Part shown: positions 1-7,324 of the stretch, in pieces
Position numbering within the stretch: the first letter of the stretch is position 1
Layout: each line of letters begins with the position of its first letter
NCBI GenBank assembly: GCA_031552845.1
Contig: JAVBMC010000028.1
Location: 129,381 to 193,380, forward strand
Length of the DNA stretch: 64,000 bases
Reading direction: 5' to 3'
Source: JAVBMC01 sp031552845
GTDB taxonomy: Bacteria; Verrucomicrobiota; Kiritimatiellia; RFP12; DVOR01
The notes under the pieces: generated by a model
The model's input: the letters and a program-made list of their open reading frames with translations, nothing else
Told to the model about the DNA's origin: nothing
Database searches by the model: none
Made by a program: the position numbers and the translations under genes

Positions 1-1525
1 ACTCATCGCCTCCCTGCTTGTCTTAGCGTATGTTATCGCAACCGGCAGGAAATGGTGGATGATTCCAATTGCGGCACTGATTGCCTGCTCCATTGTCCTC
101 GTCAAGCCCTCCGTTTATGTGCTGCTGCCGATTGTGCTTTGCGGCATACTCACACGCCGTAAACTCAACTGCCGCTGGCAAGATGTGTTGGTGTTTGCAG
201 GCTCCTGTGCCATTGCCTTGCTGCTCTACAAATACTTGCTGCATGCGCTCGTCCGCAGCGATGCCGCAGCCTGCGGAATCACAACCGCTGAACTGATACG
301 TCAAACAACGACCCACTATCCGCTACCGAACCTGCTGGACATTCCCGGCTTGCTCAAAGGCCTCGCAGCATTTCCCCGCACACCGGCAAACATCCTGCTC
401 GGCGTTTGGACTGTTGTAATTGTCGTCTGCCCCATCGCCATGTTCCTGCGCCGTCTGGTGTCCGATAAAATACAGCGCCTGAATTACAGGATGCTGCTCT
501 ATCTGACCATTCCGGCCTATGCTGCGGCTGTGAGCATCATGAACACGCTCTATACGCACTACTACATTCCACTGCTTATGATGATTCCCGTTCTTTGGAC
601 AGAAATGCGTTTAGACCTGCGCCGCTATTCCGATGGCCCGCAACGGCTATGGATCAGATTTGGAATCGCTGCGACAACGCTAGCATTGATTGGCGTCGGG
701 CTGGCTATCGTCGCGGAGCTCAAGGCCAACCCGCAAGAAGTACAACCCTACTTCTCGCAGATTTACAACCTGCCCGCCAAGAACGTCTGGGGGCTGACTT
801 GGCCTTATTTTCTCAGCTTTGGCGCGCTGTTGCTTTGCGCAGGTTTCTTCTTAGGACGCAAACAACAGCGTTTGCTTGTTTTTTGCGCCTTCGCTGCGGC
901 CGCCTTCGGATGCCTGAGCGTCAGCTTCGCAACACTCCCGGCATTCTTTCTTGCACCATTCATCAAGCAGCAAGCAGGCGATTATTTAGGCTGCATCACG
1001 GCAGTTCTCATTGCAGGGATCGTGCTCATTTTCATCATATTCTATTTCTCCCGCTTCATGTCATCCACACGACGCTGGTTCTACCTGTTGCCCATTTTAT
1101 TTATATTTTCAGTGATAGCCTGTCCCCACTGGCAGCAAAGCATAGGCGAACTATTACGCCCCGGGATGCATCATCAAGAAAAAGCGGTTGCCGAATTCAT
1201 GCGGCTGCTCCCCCCCAATGCAATCGTCATCGGCGAACGTTCCAACCACCTCTTCCTCTCTACTCCAATCCGTACGGCAACCACATTCGCCCACAACAGC
1301 GACCCGACAACCATCATCAAGGCGGCCTATAAGAAAGACCCCACGACCCCCTTATTCGCTCTTGTCGATTCTCAGCACACCTATTGCCTCCAGCATTACA
1401 AAAAAGCGCAAAACTGGTGCATGCTCACTCCTCTTACAAAAGTCCGCCTTCCCTCATGCGGAGATGCCCGCCTCATTGATATCCACCTCTGCACCATCCG
1501 CATAACCAAACAGCCCCCGGATTAA
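1..1525 (+). CDS. Multi-pass membrane protein, 5' end outside the window
   Basis: The reading frame is open from base 2, so the gene begins upstream and at least 508 residues are visible. Most of it is hydrophobic, with roughly ten membrane segments separated by short basic loops, followed by a soluble tail of about 120 residues (from about base 1160). The pattern resembles GT39/GT-C type glycosyltransferases or related lipid-linked-sugar membrane enzymes, and the convergent neighbour is a glycosyltransferase. The catalytic N-terminal loop that would settle the family is not in the window, so the function is unassigned. The stop TAA shares the four bases TTAA with the stop of the facing gene. 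Confidence 0.75.
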   Translation, partial: LIASLLVLAYVIATGRKWWMIPIAALIACSIVLVKPSVYVLLPIVLCGILTRRKLNCRWQDVLVFAGSCAIALLLYKYLLHALVRSDAAACGITTAELIRQTTTHYPLPNLLDIPGLLKGLAAFPRTPANILLGVWTVVIVVCPIAMFLRRLVSDKIQRLNYRMLLYLTIPAYAAAVSIMNTLYTHYYIPLLMMIPVLWTEMRLDLRRYSDGPQRLWIRFGIAATTLALIGVGLAIVAELKANPQEVQPYFSQIYNLPAKNVWGLTWPYFLSFGALLLCAGFFLGRKQQRLLVFCAFAAAAFGCLSVSFATLPAFFLAPFIKQQAGDYLGCITAVLIAGIVLIFIIFYFSRFMSSTRRWFYLLPILFIFSVIACPHWQQSIGELLRPGMHHQEKAVAEFMRLLPPNAIVIGERSNHLFLSTPIRTATTFAHNSDPTTIIKAAYKKDPTTPLFALVDSQHTYCLQHYKKAQNWCMLTPLTKVRLPSCGDARLIDIHLCTIRITKQPPD

Positions 1526-2790
1526 ACATCTAAGATATTCAACACATTCCGAGCCATGGTCGATGCGGTGAAATGTTGGGCGGCGGAGCGGGCTTCGCTG
1601 GAGAGACGGTTGTGCAGGGGTTGGTCTGCAAGGAGTTGTTCGAGATGCAGTAGCAAGGCTTCTGGATTGGTTGTGTCGTAAAGGAGTCCACCCCCGTGCT
1701 GGGTGATGATTTCGGTGAAGGCGCCGTGGTTGGGCAGGATGACGGGGACTCCGGCGGCGAAGGCTTCGATGAGGTAGAGGCCAAAGGCTTCCGGCTGGCG
1801 GGTGGGCACGCTGAACACGGTCAGCGATTGCAGCAGGCGGATCTTCTCCTCACGCGACACGTTGGGATGGAACGTTGCATCTGCCTCATATCCCGCGGCG
1901 GCAATGCGCGTTTGGATGTCATTCACAAATTCCTCATCTGCGGGCGTCATGCTGCCGCCAATCATCAAGCGCAACTGTTGTGAGGGATTGCGCCGGCGGT
2001 AAGCGATATATGCCTCCACCAGCACATCGACTCCCTTGTCCGGCGTCATGCGCGCAAAGTAACCGAGCACCGGCACATCAGGGGCAGTGGCTTGTGCAAA
2101 GTCTGCAACGTTCAGCCCGCACGGCACGACATGAATGCAATCCGCCGGCAGTTCTAAACGCTCCTCCATCATATCCGCATAATAACGGCTGGGGGCAATC
2201 AGCACATCCACCGTGGTAGCATGTTCGCGTAGCACACCCCAGCACAACGAACGGAAAGGCTCCGGCAGCGCATCCAAGAATGCATCCTCACCCGCCAGAA
2301 AGCACACGGTTCGCGCAGGCAAACGCTGCTTCAGCTCCGGATGAATCCCCAACAGCAATGCGTTGGAATAACACACCGCATCGGGCGCGTGTTCGGCTAG
2401 CCAATCCGCCAAGGGCGCCAGCTCGCGGGCTTGATTGCCCTCTTGGCCGCGTAGCATCGAGAGTGTCATGGGACCGAGCTTGGCAGGCGCGGTTGTTGCG
2501 GCAAACTTCCCCGCCCAGCGCAGCAGCGCACGTGCATTCAACAGCTTCTTAAACCATTGCGGCATCCACCGCCACAACGCCGAATGCTGTTCCAAGTAAA
2601 CATTCACCCCGCCATAGAACACCGGTGCATCCGCACTCTCATCCGGCTCATCGAGCGTGAGCGGCAGATATAAAGGCAGCAGGCTGGCATCATGTCCTGC
2701 TTCACGCAGCGTACGCACAAACGCATTGTCCCGCAGACAGTTTCCGCAGTACATCATTCCCGCGCCGGGTGTCAGTTGGATAATACGCAT
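1522..2790 (-). CDS. Glycosyltransferase family 4-like (GT-B fold)
   Basis: A 422-residue cytoplasmic GT-B glycosyltransferase that probably transfers a sugar from a nucleotide-sugar donor to a surface glycan or lipid. The start is set at MRIIQLTPGAGMMYCGNC, since the first 17 codons of the longer frame look like upstream sequence. The N-terminal half has the acceptor-domain glycine-rich opening. The C-terminal half has the donor-domain signature: GYFARMTPDKGVDVLVEAY, then SREEKIRLLQS, and FSVPTRQPEAFGLYLIEAFA containing the E-x7-E nucleotide-sugar motif. The gene converges on a membrane protein that may act in the same glycan pathway (inference). Acceptor and sugar cannot be read from sequence. 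Confidence 0.85.
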   Translation of the reverse strand: MRIIQLTPGAGMMYCGNCLRDNAFVRTLREAGHDASLLPLYLPLTLDEPDESADAPVFYGGVNVYLEQHSALWRWMPQWFKKLLNARALLRWAGKFAATTAPAKLGPMTLSMLRGQEGNQARELAPLADWLAEHAPDAVCYSNALLLGIHPELKQRLPARTVCFLAGEDAFLDALPEPFRSLCWGVLREHATTVDVLIAPSRYYADMMEERLELPADCIHVVPCGLNVADFAQATAPDVPVLGYFARMTPDKGVDVLVEAYIAYRRRNPSQQLRLMIGGSMTPADEEFVNDIQTRIAAAGYEADATFHPNVSREEKIRLLQSLTVFSVPTRQPEAFGLYLIEAFAAGVPVILPNHGAFTEIITQHGGGLLYDTTNPEALLLHLEQLLADQPLHNRLSSEARSAAQHFTASTMARNVLNILDV

Positions 2791-2840
2791 AACGAATGTT
2801 CCCGTGCTGTACAGTCTAACATATTCCACCCGCCACGCCA

Positions 2841-2874
2841 AACAAAAACGCCGCCTCCTGACCGGAAGCGGCGT
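2841..2874 (-). terminator. Rho-independent terminator of the PEP-CTERM pair
   Basis: Read on the minus strand, ACGCCGC pairs with GCGGCGT across a 13-nt loop and is followed directly by TTTTTGTTT. It starts about 20 nt after the stop of the second PEP-CTERM gene and just before the facing glycosyltransferase start. Confidence 0.8.
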
Positions 2875-2892
2875 ATAAATTCAAACAGCCGG

Positions 2893-3546
2893 TTACACCC
2901 GCCGACGCAACGCCAGCAATACTCCACCAACAGCCAACAACGCCATCGTCGCCGGTTCCGGAACCGGTTCCCAAGGGGGAGTAAAAGTAAAAGTGACTGT
3001 GATTATTGGATTTTCTTTATCTTCATCAACGAGGGGATTGGAAATAACGATCCAATCCGTAGCATTTTTAATGTCCTTCGCGTTGAATGCAATCATAAAA
3101 AAAAGTCCCTCGTTTACAGAGTTAAGAGACGGTTGGGACGGTGCTTCAGTTGTTGGTGCCCTATCGGTTACCTCGATCCAACGTTCAGGATGCCAAACTT
3201 CGATGGCACCGGGGTTACCATTGTACTCAATCTCTTGCCAACTCCAAACATTCAGCTTGAGATGTCCGGCAGTGCCTTGGGCAAACTCTCCAGCGTTAAA
3301 CTGTGCAATGCCATACACAAGAGCCGGGGTGTCCAAGGTTGTTTTGCCATTTGCATCGCGTGAAACAACCGGCACCGGGTAATCATCCCATGCGGCATCA
3401 AAACCGTTATAAACCAATGCTACGGTGTAATTGGCATACTGAGAATAGTCTGCGGTATAGACGATATTCCAATTGACTTCTCCAGCCATTAAAGCCTGAC
3501 ACGCAAACAACCCCAAACACGCCGCAAATACATGATACGCTTTCAT
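2893..3546 (-). CDS. PEP-CTERM sorting domain protein (paralogue 2)
   Basis: A 217-residue exported protein. It has an N-terminal signal peptide (MKAYHVFAACLGLFACQALMAG), a soluble domain of about 165 residues, and a C-terminal PEP-CTERM tail: the motif PEPATMALL, a short hydrophobic segment and a terminal RRRV. In other bacteria such tails are recognised by an exosortase/archaeosortase-type enzyme that processes the protein at the membrane. No exosortase gene is in this window. The start is the second of two adjacent ATGs (3546), because AGAGAG lies too close to the first at 3549. It is a clear paralogue of the gene 14 nt upstream, sharing TVALVYNGF, ALVYGIAQFN, HPERW and IAFNAK. The role of the soluble domain is unknown. 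Confidence 0.88.
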   Translation of the reverse strand: MKAYHVFAACLGLFACQALMAGEVNWNIVYTADYSQYANYTVALVYNGFDAAWDDYPVPVVSRDANGKTTLDTPALVYGIAQFNAGEFAQGTAGHLKLNVWSWQEIEYNGNPGAIEVWHPERWIEVTDRAPTTEAPSQPSLNSVNEGLFFMIAFNAKDIKNATDWIVISNPLVDEDKENPIITVTFTFTPPWEPVPEPATMALLAVGGVLLALRRRV

Positions 3547-3560
3547 CATCTCTCTTTCGC

Positions 3561-4247
3561 TTACACCCGTCGGCGCAAGGCCAGCAATGCAAACCCCACC
3601 CCAAGCAACGTTGCCGTCGCCGGTTCCGGAATCGTCACCCAAGGAGCTGCTGCTGGGTCAAACGTGAACTTCGTATAAATCGTCTCAGATGTATCTTGAT
3701 CGTCGTGATCGTCTGAGCTATACATATCATTCAATACAGCATACGCCGTTGCGTCATCAATATTTTTAGCATTAAACGCAATCAGGTAATACATGCGAGA
3801 GTCACCGGTGCCAGTACTATTGCCTGCTTCAGAGGGTGCCTCAGTTGTAGGGTTTTCGCCAGTTGCTTCTGTCCAGCGCTCCGGATGAAAAACATCAATG
3901 GATCCAGGCTCAAAGGCTTGCGGCATTAGTCCCCATTCGTCAACATTCAACGAGATATTCCCCGCACCTCCGCTATTGGCAAATTCCGAACTGTTGAATT
4001 GTGCTATCCCATATACAAGAGCGTGCGTGTCGAGAATTGTCTCGCCATTTTCATTACGTGAAACCGTCGGGGGCGGATCACGATAGACCGCCGCCCAAAA
4101 CCCGTTATAGACCAGAGCAACGGTATAATTTTCATATTGAGCATAGGGTGCTGCGTTGTAGATCAGGCTCCAACTGACTTCTCCAGCGTGTGCAGCCGCC
4201 ACTCCAAATAACAAGGCGCCGAGGAAACATGCACTACATTTTTTCAT
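3561..4247 (-). CDS. PEP-CTERM sorting domain protein (paralogue 1)
   Basis: A 228-residue exported protein, first gene of a two-gene operon with its tandem duplicate. The start MKKCSACFLGALLFG gives a classical signal peptide cut near AHAG. Eight upstream residues of the longer frame are left out. The mature part opens with EVSWSLIYNAAPYAQYENYT and carries the same conserved blocks as its neighbour. The tail has PEPATATLL, a hydrophobic stretch and RRRV, typical of PEP-CTERM proteins in PVC bacteria. It is probably surface-attached or released after exosortase processing (family knowledge). The soluble domain matches no fold that I recognise. Confidence 0.88.
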   Translation of the reverse strand: MKKCSACFLGALLFGVAAAHAGEVSWSLIYNAAPYAQYENYTVALVYNGFWAAVYRDPPPTVSRNENGETILDTHALVYGIAQFNSSEFANSGGAGNISLNVDEWGLMPQAFEPGSIDVFHPERWTEATGENPTTEAPSEAGNSTGTGDSRMYYLIAFNAKNIDDATAYAVLNDMYSSDDHDDQDTSETIYTKFTFDPAAAPWVTIPEPATATLLGVGFALLALRRRV

Positions 4248-4279
4248 GAACACCACTTTTAATTGCATAAGAGGGGCGA

Positions 4280-4307
4280 ATTATAGAATTACCTTGCCAA
4301 TAGTCAA
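4280..4307 (-). promoter_or_regulatory. Sigma-70 promoter for the PEP-CTERM operon
   Basis: On the minus strand TTGACT and TATAAT are separated by 16 bp. The -10 box ends about 32 nt before the start codon of the first PEP-CTERM gene. One of the best promoter matches in the window. Confidence 0.7.
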
Positions 4308-4404
4308 GCTGAAATGCCCGCTATTGTTCTGGATCGGAATTGTCTATTGGTTGCCCGGGTTGCCGTTGTGGCAAGGTACGTTGGCCCAAATGTTGCATGC
4401 CGCA

Positions 4405-5196
4405 TTATTTTTGCGTACGCAGGAGGTGTGCTTCGCCGGAGTCGATGGCGAGGCAGGTGCCATCGGATAAGAGCAGGCGGAGGGTACCGTCAGGATTGAC
4501 GCCATCGGCCATGCCGGAGTAGAGCTTGCCGCCTTGGTTGACGGTGATGGATTTGCCGTACAGGGCGTCGCGCTGCGTGAAGTCACTCACAAGCGCGGCG
4601 AAACCTTCTGCTTGCCAACGCTGGTAAAGCGGCTCAAAGGCGGAGAGTGTTTCGGCGAGGCATTTTGCACGGTTGGCCTGTGTATGGGTTACTAAAGCCA
4701 AAGATGTGGCGATGTCTTGCAGCTCTGCAGGGAATTCGGTTTGGTTGATGTTAATCCCAATACCAATCACAACCATTGGGCGGTCGTTAATTAAACGCAT
4801 CTCGCAGAGGATGCCGCAGACTTTCTTACCGTCGAGCCAAATATCATTCGGCCATTTGACTTGCGGCTGGAGTCCATGTTCCTCTAACATCATCGCGACG
4901 GCGAGTCCGGCAACGAGCGGCAGCGTGACAACTGTCTCGGGCGCGGTGGAGGGGTGGAGCAAAAAGGAGAAGTAAAGGTTTTGTCCCGCAGGGGAGTGCC
5001 ACACACGGCCTTGGCGGCCTTGGCCTTGCGTTTGCGTATCGGCGGTGAGGCAATATCCTTCCGGCAGTTCGAGACCGGTTTCGAGGCGTGTGATGAGTTC
5101 GCGGTTGGTGGAGTCGAGTTCGGCAAAGCTCTCCCCCGTGCGTCCGATGAATCGCGTACGCAGCAGCGGCTGAAGAGCTTGGAAGAAATCAGTCAT
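4405..5196 (-). CDS. birA: Biotin--[acetyl-CoA carboxylase] ligase
   Basis: A 263-residue biotin protein ligase, which makes biotinyl-AMP and attaches biotin to the lysine of a biotin carrier protein such as AccB. The catalytic loop GQGRQGRVWHS is at about residues 58-68, and KWPNDIWLDGKKVCGIL (about 114-130) holds the active-site lysine region. A short C-terminal SH3-like domain follows. There is no N-terminal helix-turn-helix, so this is the single-function type without the biotin repressor role. Its start lies 8 nt inside the end of thiH, indicating translational coupling as the last gene of the greA-nrnA-thiH-birA operon. Confidence 0.95.
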   Translation of the reverse strand: MTDFFQALQPLLRTRFIGRTGESFAELDSTNRELITRLETGLELPEGYCLTADTQTQGQGRQGRVWHSPAGQNLYFSFLLHPSTAPETVVTLPLVAGLAVAMMLEEHGLQPQVKWPNDIWLDGKKVCGILCEMRLINDRPMVVIGIGININQTEFPAELQDIATSLALVTHTQANRAKCLAETLSAFEPLYQRWQAEGFAALVSDFTQRDALYGKSITVNQGGKLYSGMADGVNPDGTLRLLLSDGTCLAIDSGEAHLLRTQK

Positions 5197-6328
5197 GTTG
5201 ACCCGGCAAGAGTGCGGTGTCCCAATCTTTCATCACGACATCATACCCCATGCGCGTGATGACGGCGGAGAGTTCTTCAAGCGAACGCTCGTCCGACACT
5301 TCAAACTGCGCACCGCCCTCGGCCTCTTCCTGCTGGTAACCGCCGGGGGTTGTCTTGGCGCCTGCGGAGAGTTTGGTTGCGGCAATGTGCACGAGCTGTT
5401 CGCGGAAGCCTGCGGGTTCACGCGTGGAGATGGTCATGCAAGCTTCGGGCAGCTGCAGGCGCAACGCGGCCATGAGCTGGACGAACTCCGCATCACTCAC
5501 CGGATAGGGTGGCGGCTCACCGCCGTCAGCCGGGCGGATGCGCGGAAAGGATAGCGCTGTGCTCTGCCGCCACTGCACGCGGCGCAAGTAGTCGGCGTGG
5601 AGGCCGAGATAAAAAGCTTCAATGCGCCAATCGGTGAGCCCGAGCAGTGCGCCGAGTCCGATGAATGTCATGCCGGCGTTGCAGGCACGTTCGACGGCAT
5701 CAATGCGGTTGTCAAAGTTGGCCTTGGGCCCTGCGGGATGGTAGTGGCGGAAGGCTTCGCGGTCGTAAGTTTCTTGGAACATCGTGATACCGTCAATGCC
5801 CGCCGCGACCATAGCTTCGTAGTCGGTTTGTGATACCGCATAGATCTCGACGTTGATGGAGGCGAAGCGGGGACGGATGCGCCGTGCGAGTTCGACGAAG
5901 TAGGCCGGCGGTGTATTGACGAGGTCCTCCGAGGCTACTAACAGCAGATGAGCAAAACCTTTGTCGGCGAGGCAGTTGGCTTCGGCAACCGCTTCGTCGA
6001 GCGTGAGTGCCTTGCGCACAACGCCGGTCGAACGGCAGTTGAAGCCACAGTAGATGCAGGCATTGCAGCAGATGTTGGAGACATACAGCGGCACGAAGAA
6101 TTGGATGGCGCGTCCGAAGTGGCTGCGGGTCAATCGCGCCGAGGTTTGCGCGAGCGGTTCGAGATAGGCGGCTGCGGATGGGGAGACCAGCGCGGCGAGG
6201 TTCTCAGGGACGAAGCGTCCGGCTTCGGCGAGTGCGCGTCGCACGCCGGCAACGTTGTCCTGCTGTTGGATAAGGACGCGTACGCGTTCAACAGGCCATT
6301 GGTTTAGAAGCTCCGAGAAGTGCGGCAT
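5189..6328 (-). CDS. thiH: 2-iminoacetate synthase (radical SAM), ThiH
   Basis: A 379-residue radical SAM enzyme that cleaves tyrosine to 2-iminoacetate (dehydroglycine) for the thiazole ring of thiamine. The iron-sulfur motif CX3CX2C is at Cys87, Cys91 and Cys94 (ICCNACIYCGF). Downstream blocks VEIYAVSQTDYEAM, GITMFQETYDREAF, GLGALLGLTDWR and ALSFPRIRPADG are ThiH hallmarks and set it apart from HydG or CofG. Length is normal. None of the usual partners thiS, thiG or thiF is nearby. The gene sits 12 nt after nrnA and overlaps birA by 8 nt, so it is co-transcribed with cofactor and RNA-turnover genes. Confidence 0.92.
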   Translation of the reverse strand: MPHFSELLNQWPVERVRVLIQQQDNVAGVRRALAEAGRFVPENLAALVSPSAAAYLEPLAQTSARLTRSHFGRAIQFFVPLYVSNICCNACIYCGFNCRSTGVVRKALTLDEAVAEANCLADKGFAHLLLVASEDLVNTPPAYFVELARRIRPRFASINVEIYAVSQTDYEAMVAAGIDGITMFQETYDREAFRHYHPAGPKANFDNRIDAVERACNAGMTFIGLGALLGLTDWRIEAFYLGLHADYLRRVQWRQSTALSFPRIRPADGGEPPPYPVSDAEFVQLMAALRLQLPEACMTISTREPAGFREQLVHIAATKLSAGAKTTPGGYQQEEAEGGAQFEVSDERSLEELSAVITRMGYDVVMKDWDTALLPGQHD

Positions 6329-6340
6329 GGCAAGGCTCGT

Positions 6341-7324
6341 TTAGGAGGAGACGCGTGCGGCGATTTGCTTGAGCACGGTGTCAATCGCTTGGTCGAGCGG
6401 CAGTGGAATATCGCAGCCTGCCGCACGGGTATGCCCGCCGCCGCCGAAGTGCAGCGCTAAGTCCGCTGCGTCAAAAGGATCGCGGGTGCGGATGCTCATG
6501 CGGGTGACGTTGGGGTTATCGAGCGTTTGATAGAAGAAGAGCGCGACCTTGACTCCGGCCAAGCTGCGGGGAATTTCGATGACGTCTTCGGCATCGGACT
6601 TGTTGCCATTGACCTCGCGGAAGTCTTGCGCAGTCAGCACCACGTAAGCGACGATGCCGTCAAGTGCGGTTTGGAAGGAGGCATAAGCGCGCTTCTTCAA
6701 CTCGATCGCAGTGCGCGGGAAGGTGCAGTAAAGGCGGTCGTTGATCTGCGAAGTGCGCACGCCTTTTTCGACAAGCGTGCGGGCAACGCGCAGGGTGCGC
6801 GGGGAGGTCATGTCGTAAGCGAAGCGCCCGGTGTCAGTGATAAGCGAAACCCAGAGGGCCTCGGCTGTTTGCAGATCGATCTCCCATCCGGCGGCTTCGG
6901 CAAGGCAGAAGATCAGCTCGCCTGTGGAGGAGGCATGCGTCTCAACCCAGTTCAACTCGGCGAAGCTGGTGTTAGTGCGGTGGTGGTCGATGCAGAGCGC
7001 GGGCTTGCCTTGGATGTAGGGCAGCAGGCGGACATCGAGGCGGTCTTCGCTGCCGCAGTCGAGGCAGATAAATGCATCATATTCATGCCCGGCGAGCTGG
7101 TCGAATGAGAGAGCGTTTTCGCCTTCAATGAGGAATCCGGGTGCACCGAGGGCATCAAGGTCGACGGCGAAATCTGCCATCTTACCCTGCTGCCGGAGCA
7201 TGCGTACCAGTGCGACGGTGGCGCCGAGGGCGTCACCGTCAGGGCGCACGTGCCCCGTGACTAGGAACTTGCCGTGTGTGGCAATGAAGCCTAGTACTTG
7301 TTGAAGGATTGTTGAATCAGACAT
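6341..7324 (-). CDS. nrnA: DHH-family oligoribonuclease / pAp phosphatase, NrnA-like
   Basis: A 327-residue DHH/DHHA1 phosphoesterase. NrnA enzymes degrade 2-5 nt RNA fragments and often also hydrolyse pAp to AMP. The metal-binding motifs are in order: VRPDGDALGA (about 27-36), CLDCGSEDRLD (about 88-98) and CIDHHRTN (about 111-118). The C-terminal DHHA1 substrate-binding motif GGGGHTRAAG is near residue 300. The ATG lies 8 nt inside the 3' end of the greA-like gene, so translation is probably coupled. Placement beside a transcription elongation factor fits a role in clearing RNA fragments. Confidence 0.93.
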   Translation of the reverse strand: MSDSTILQQVLGFIATHGKFLVTGHVRPDGDALGATVALVRMLRQQGKMADFAVDLDALGAPGFLIEGENALSFDQLAGHEYDAFICLDCGSEDRLDVRLLPYIQGKPALCIDHHRTNTSFAELNWVETHASSTGELIFCLAEAAGWEIDLQTAEALWVSLITDTGRFAYDMTSPRTLRVARTLVEKGVRTSQINDRLYCTFPRTAIELKKRAYASFQTALDGIVAYVVLTAQDFREVNGNKSDAEDVIEIPRSLAGVKVALFFYQTLDNPNVTRMSIRTRDPFDAADLALHFGGGGHTRAAGCDIPLPLDQAIDTVLKQIAARVSS

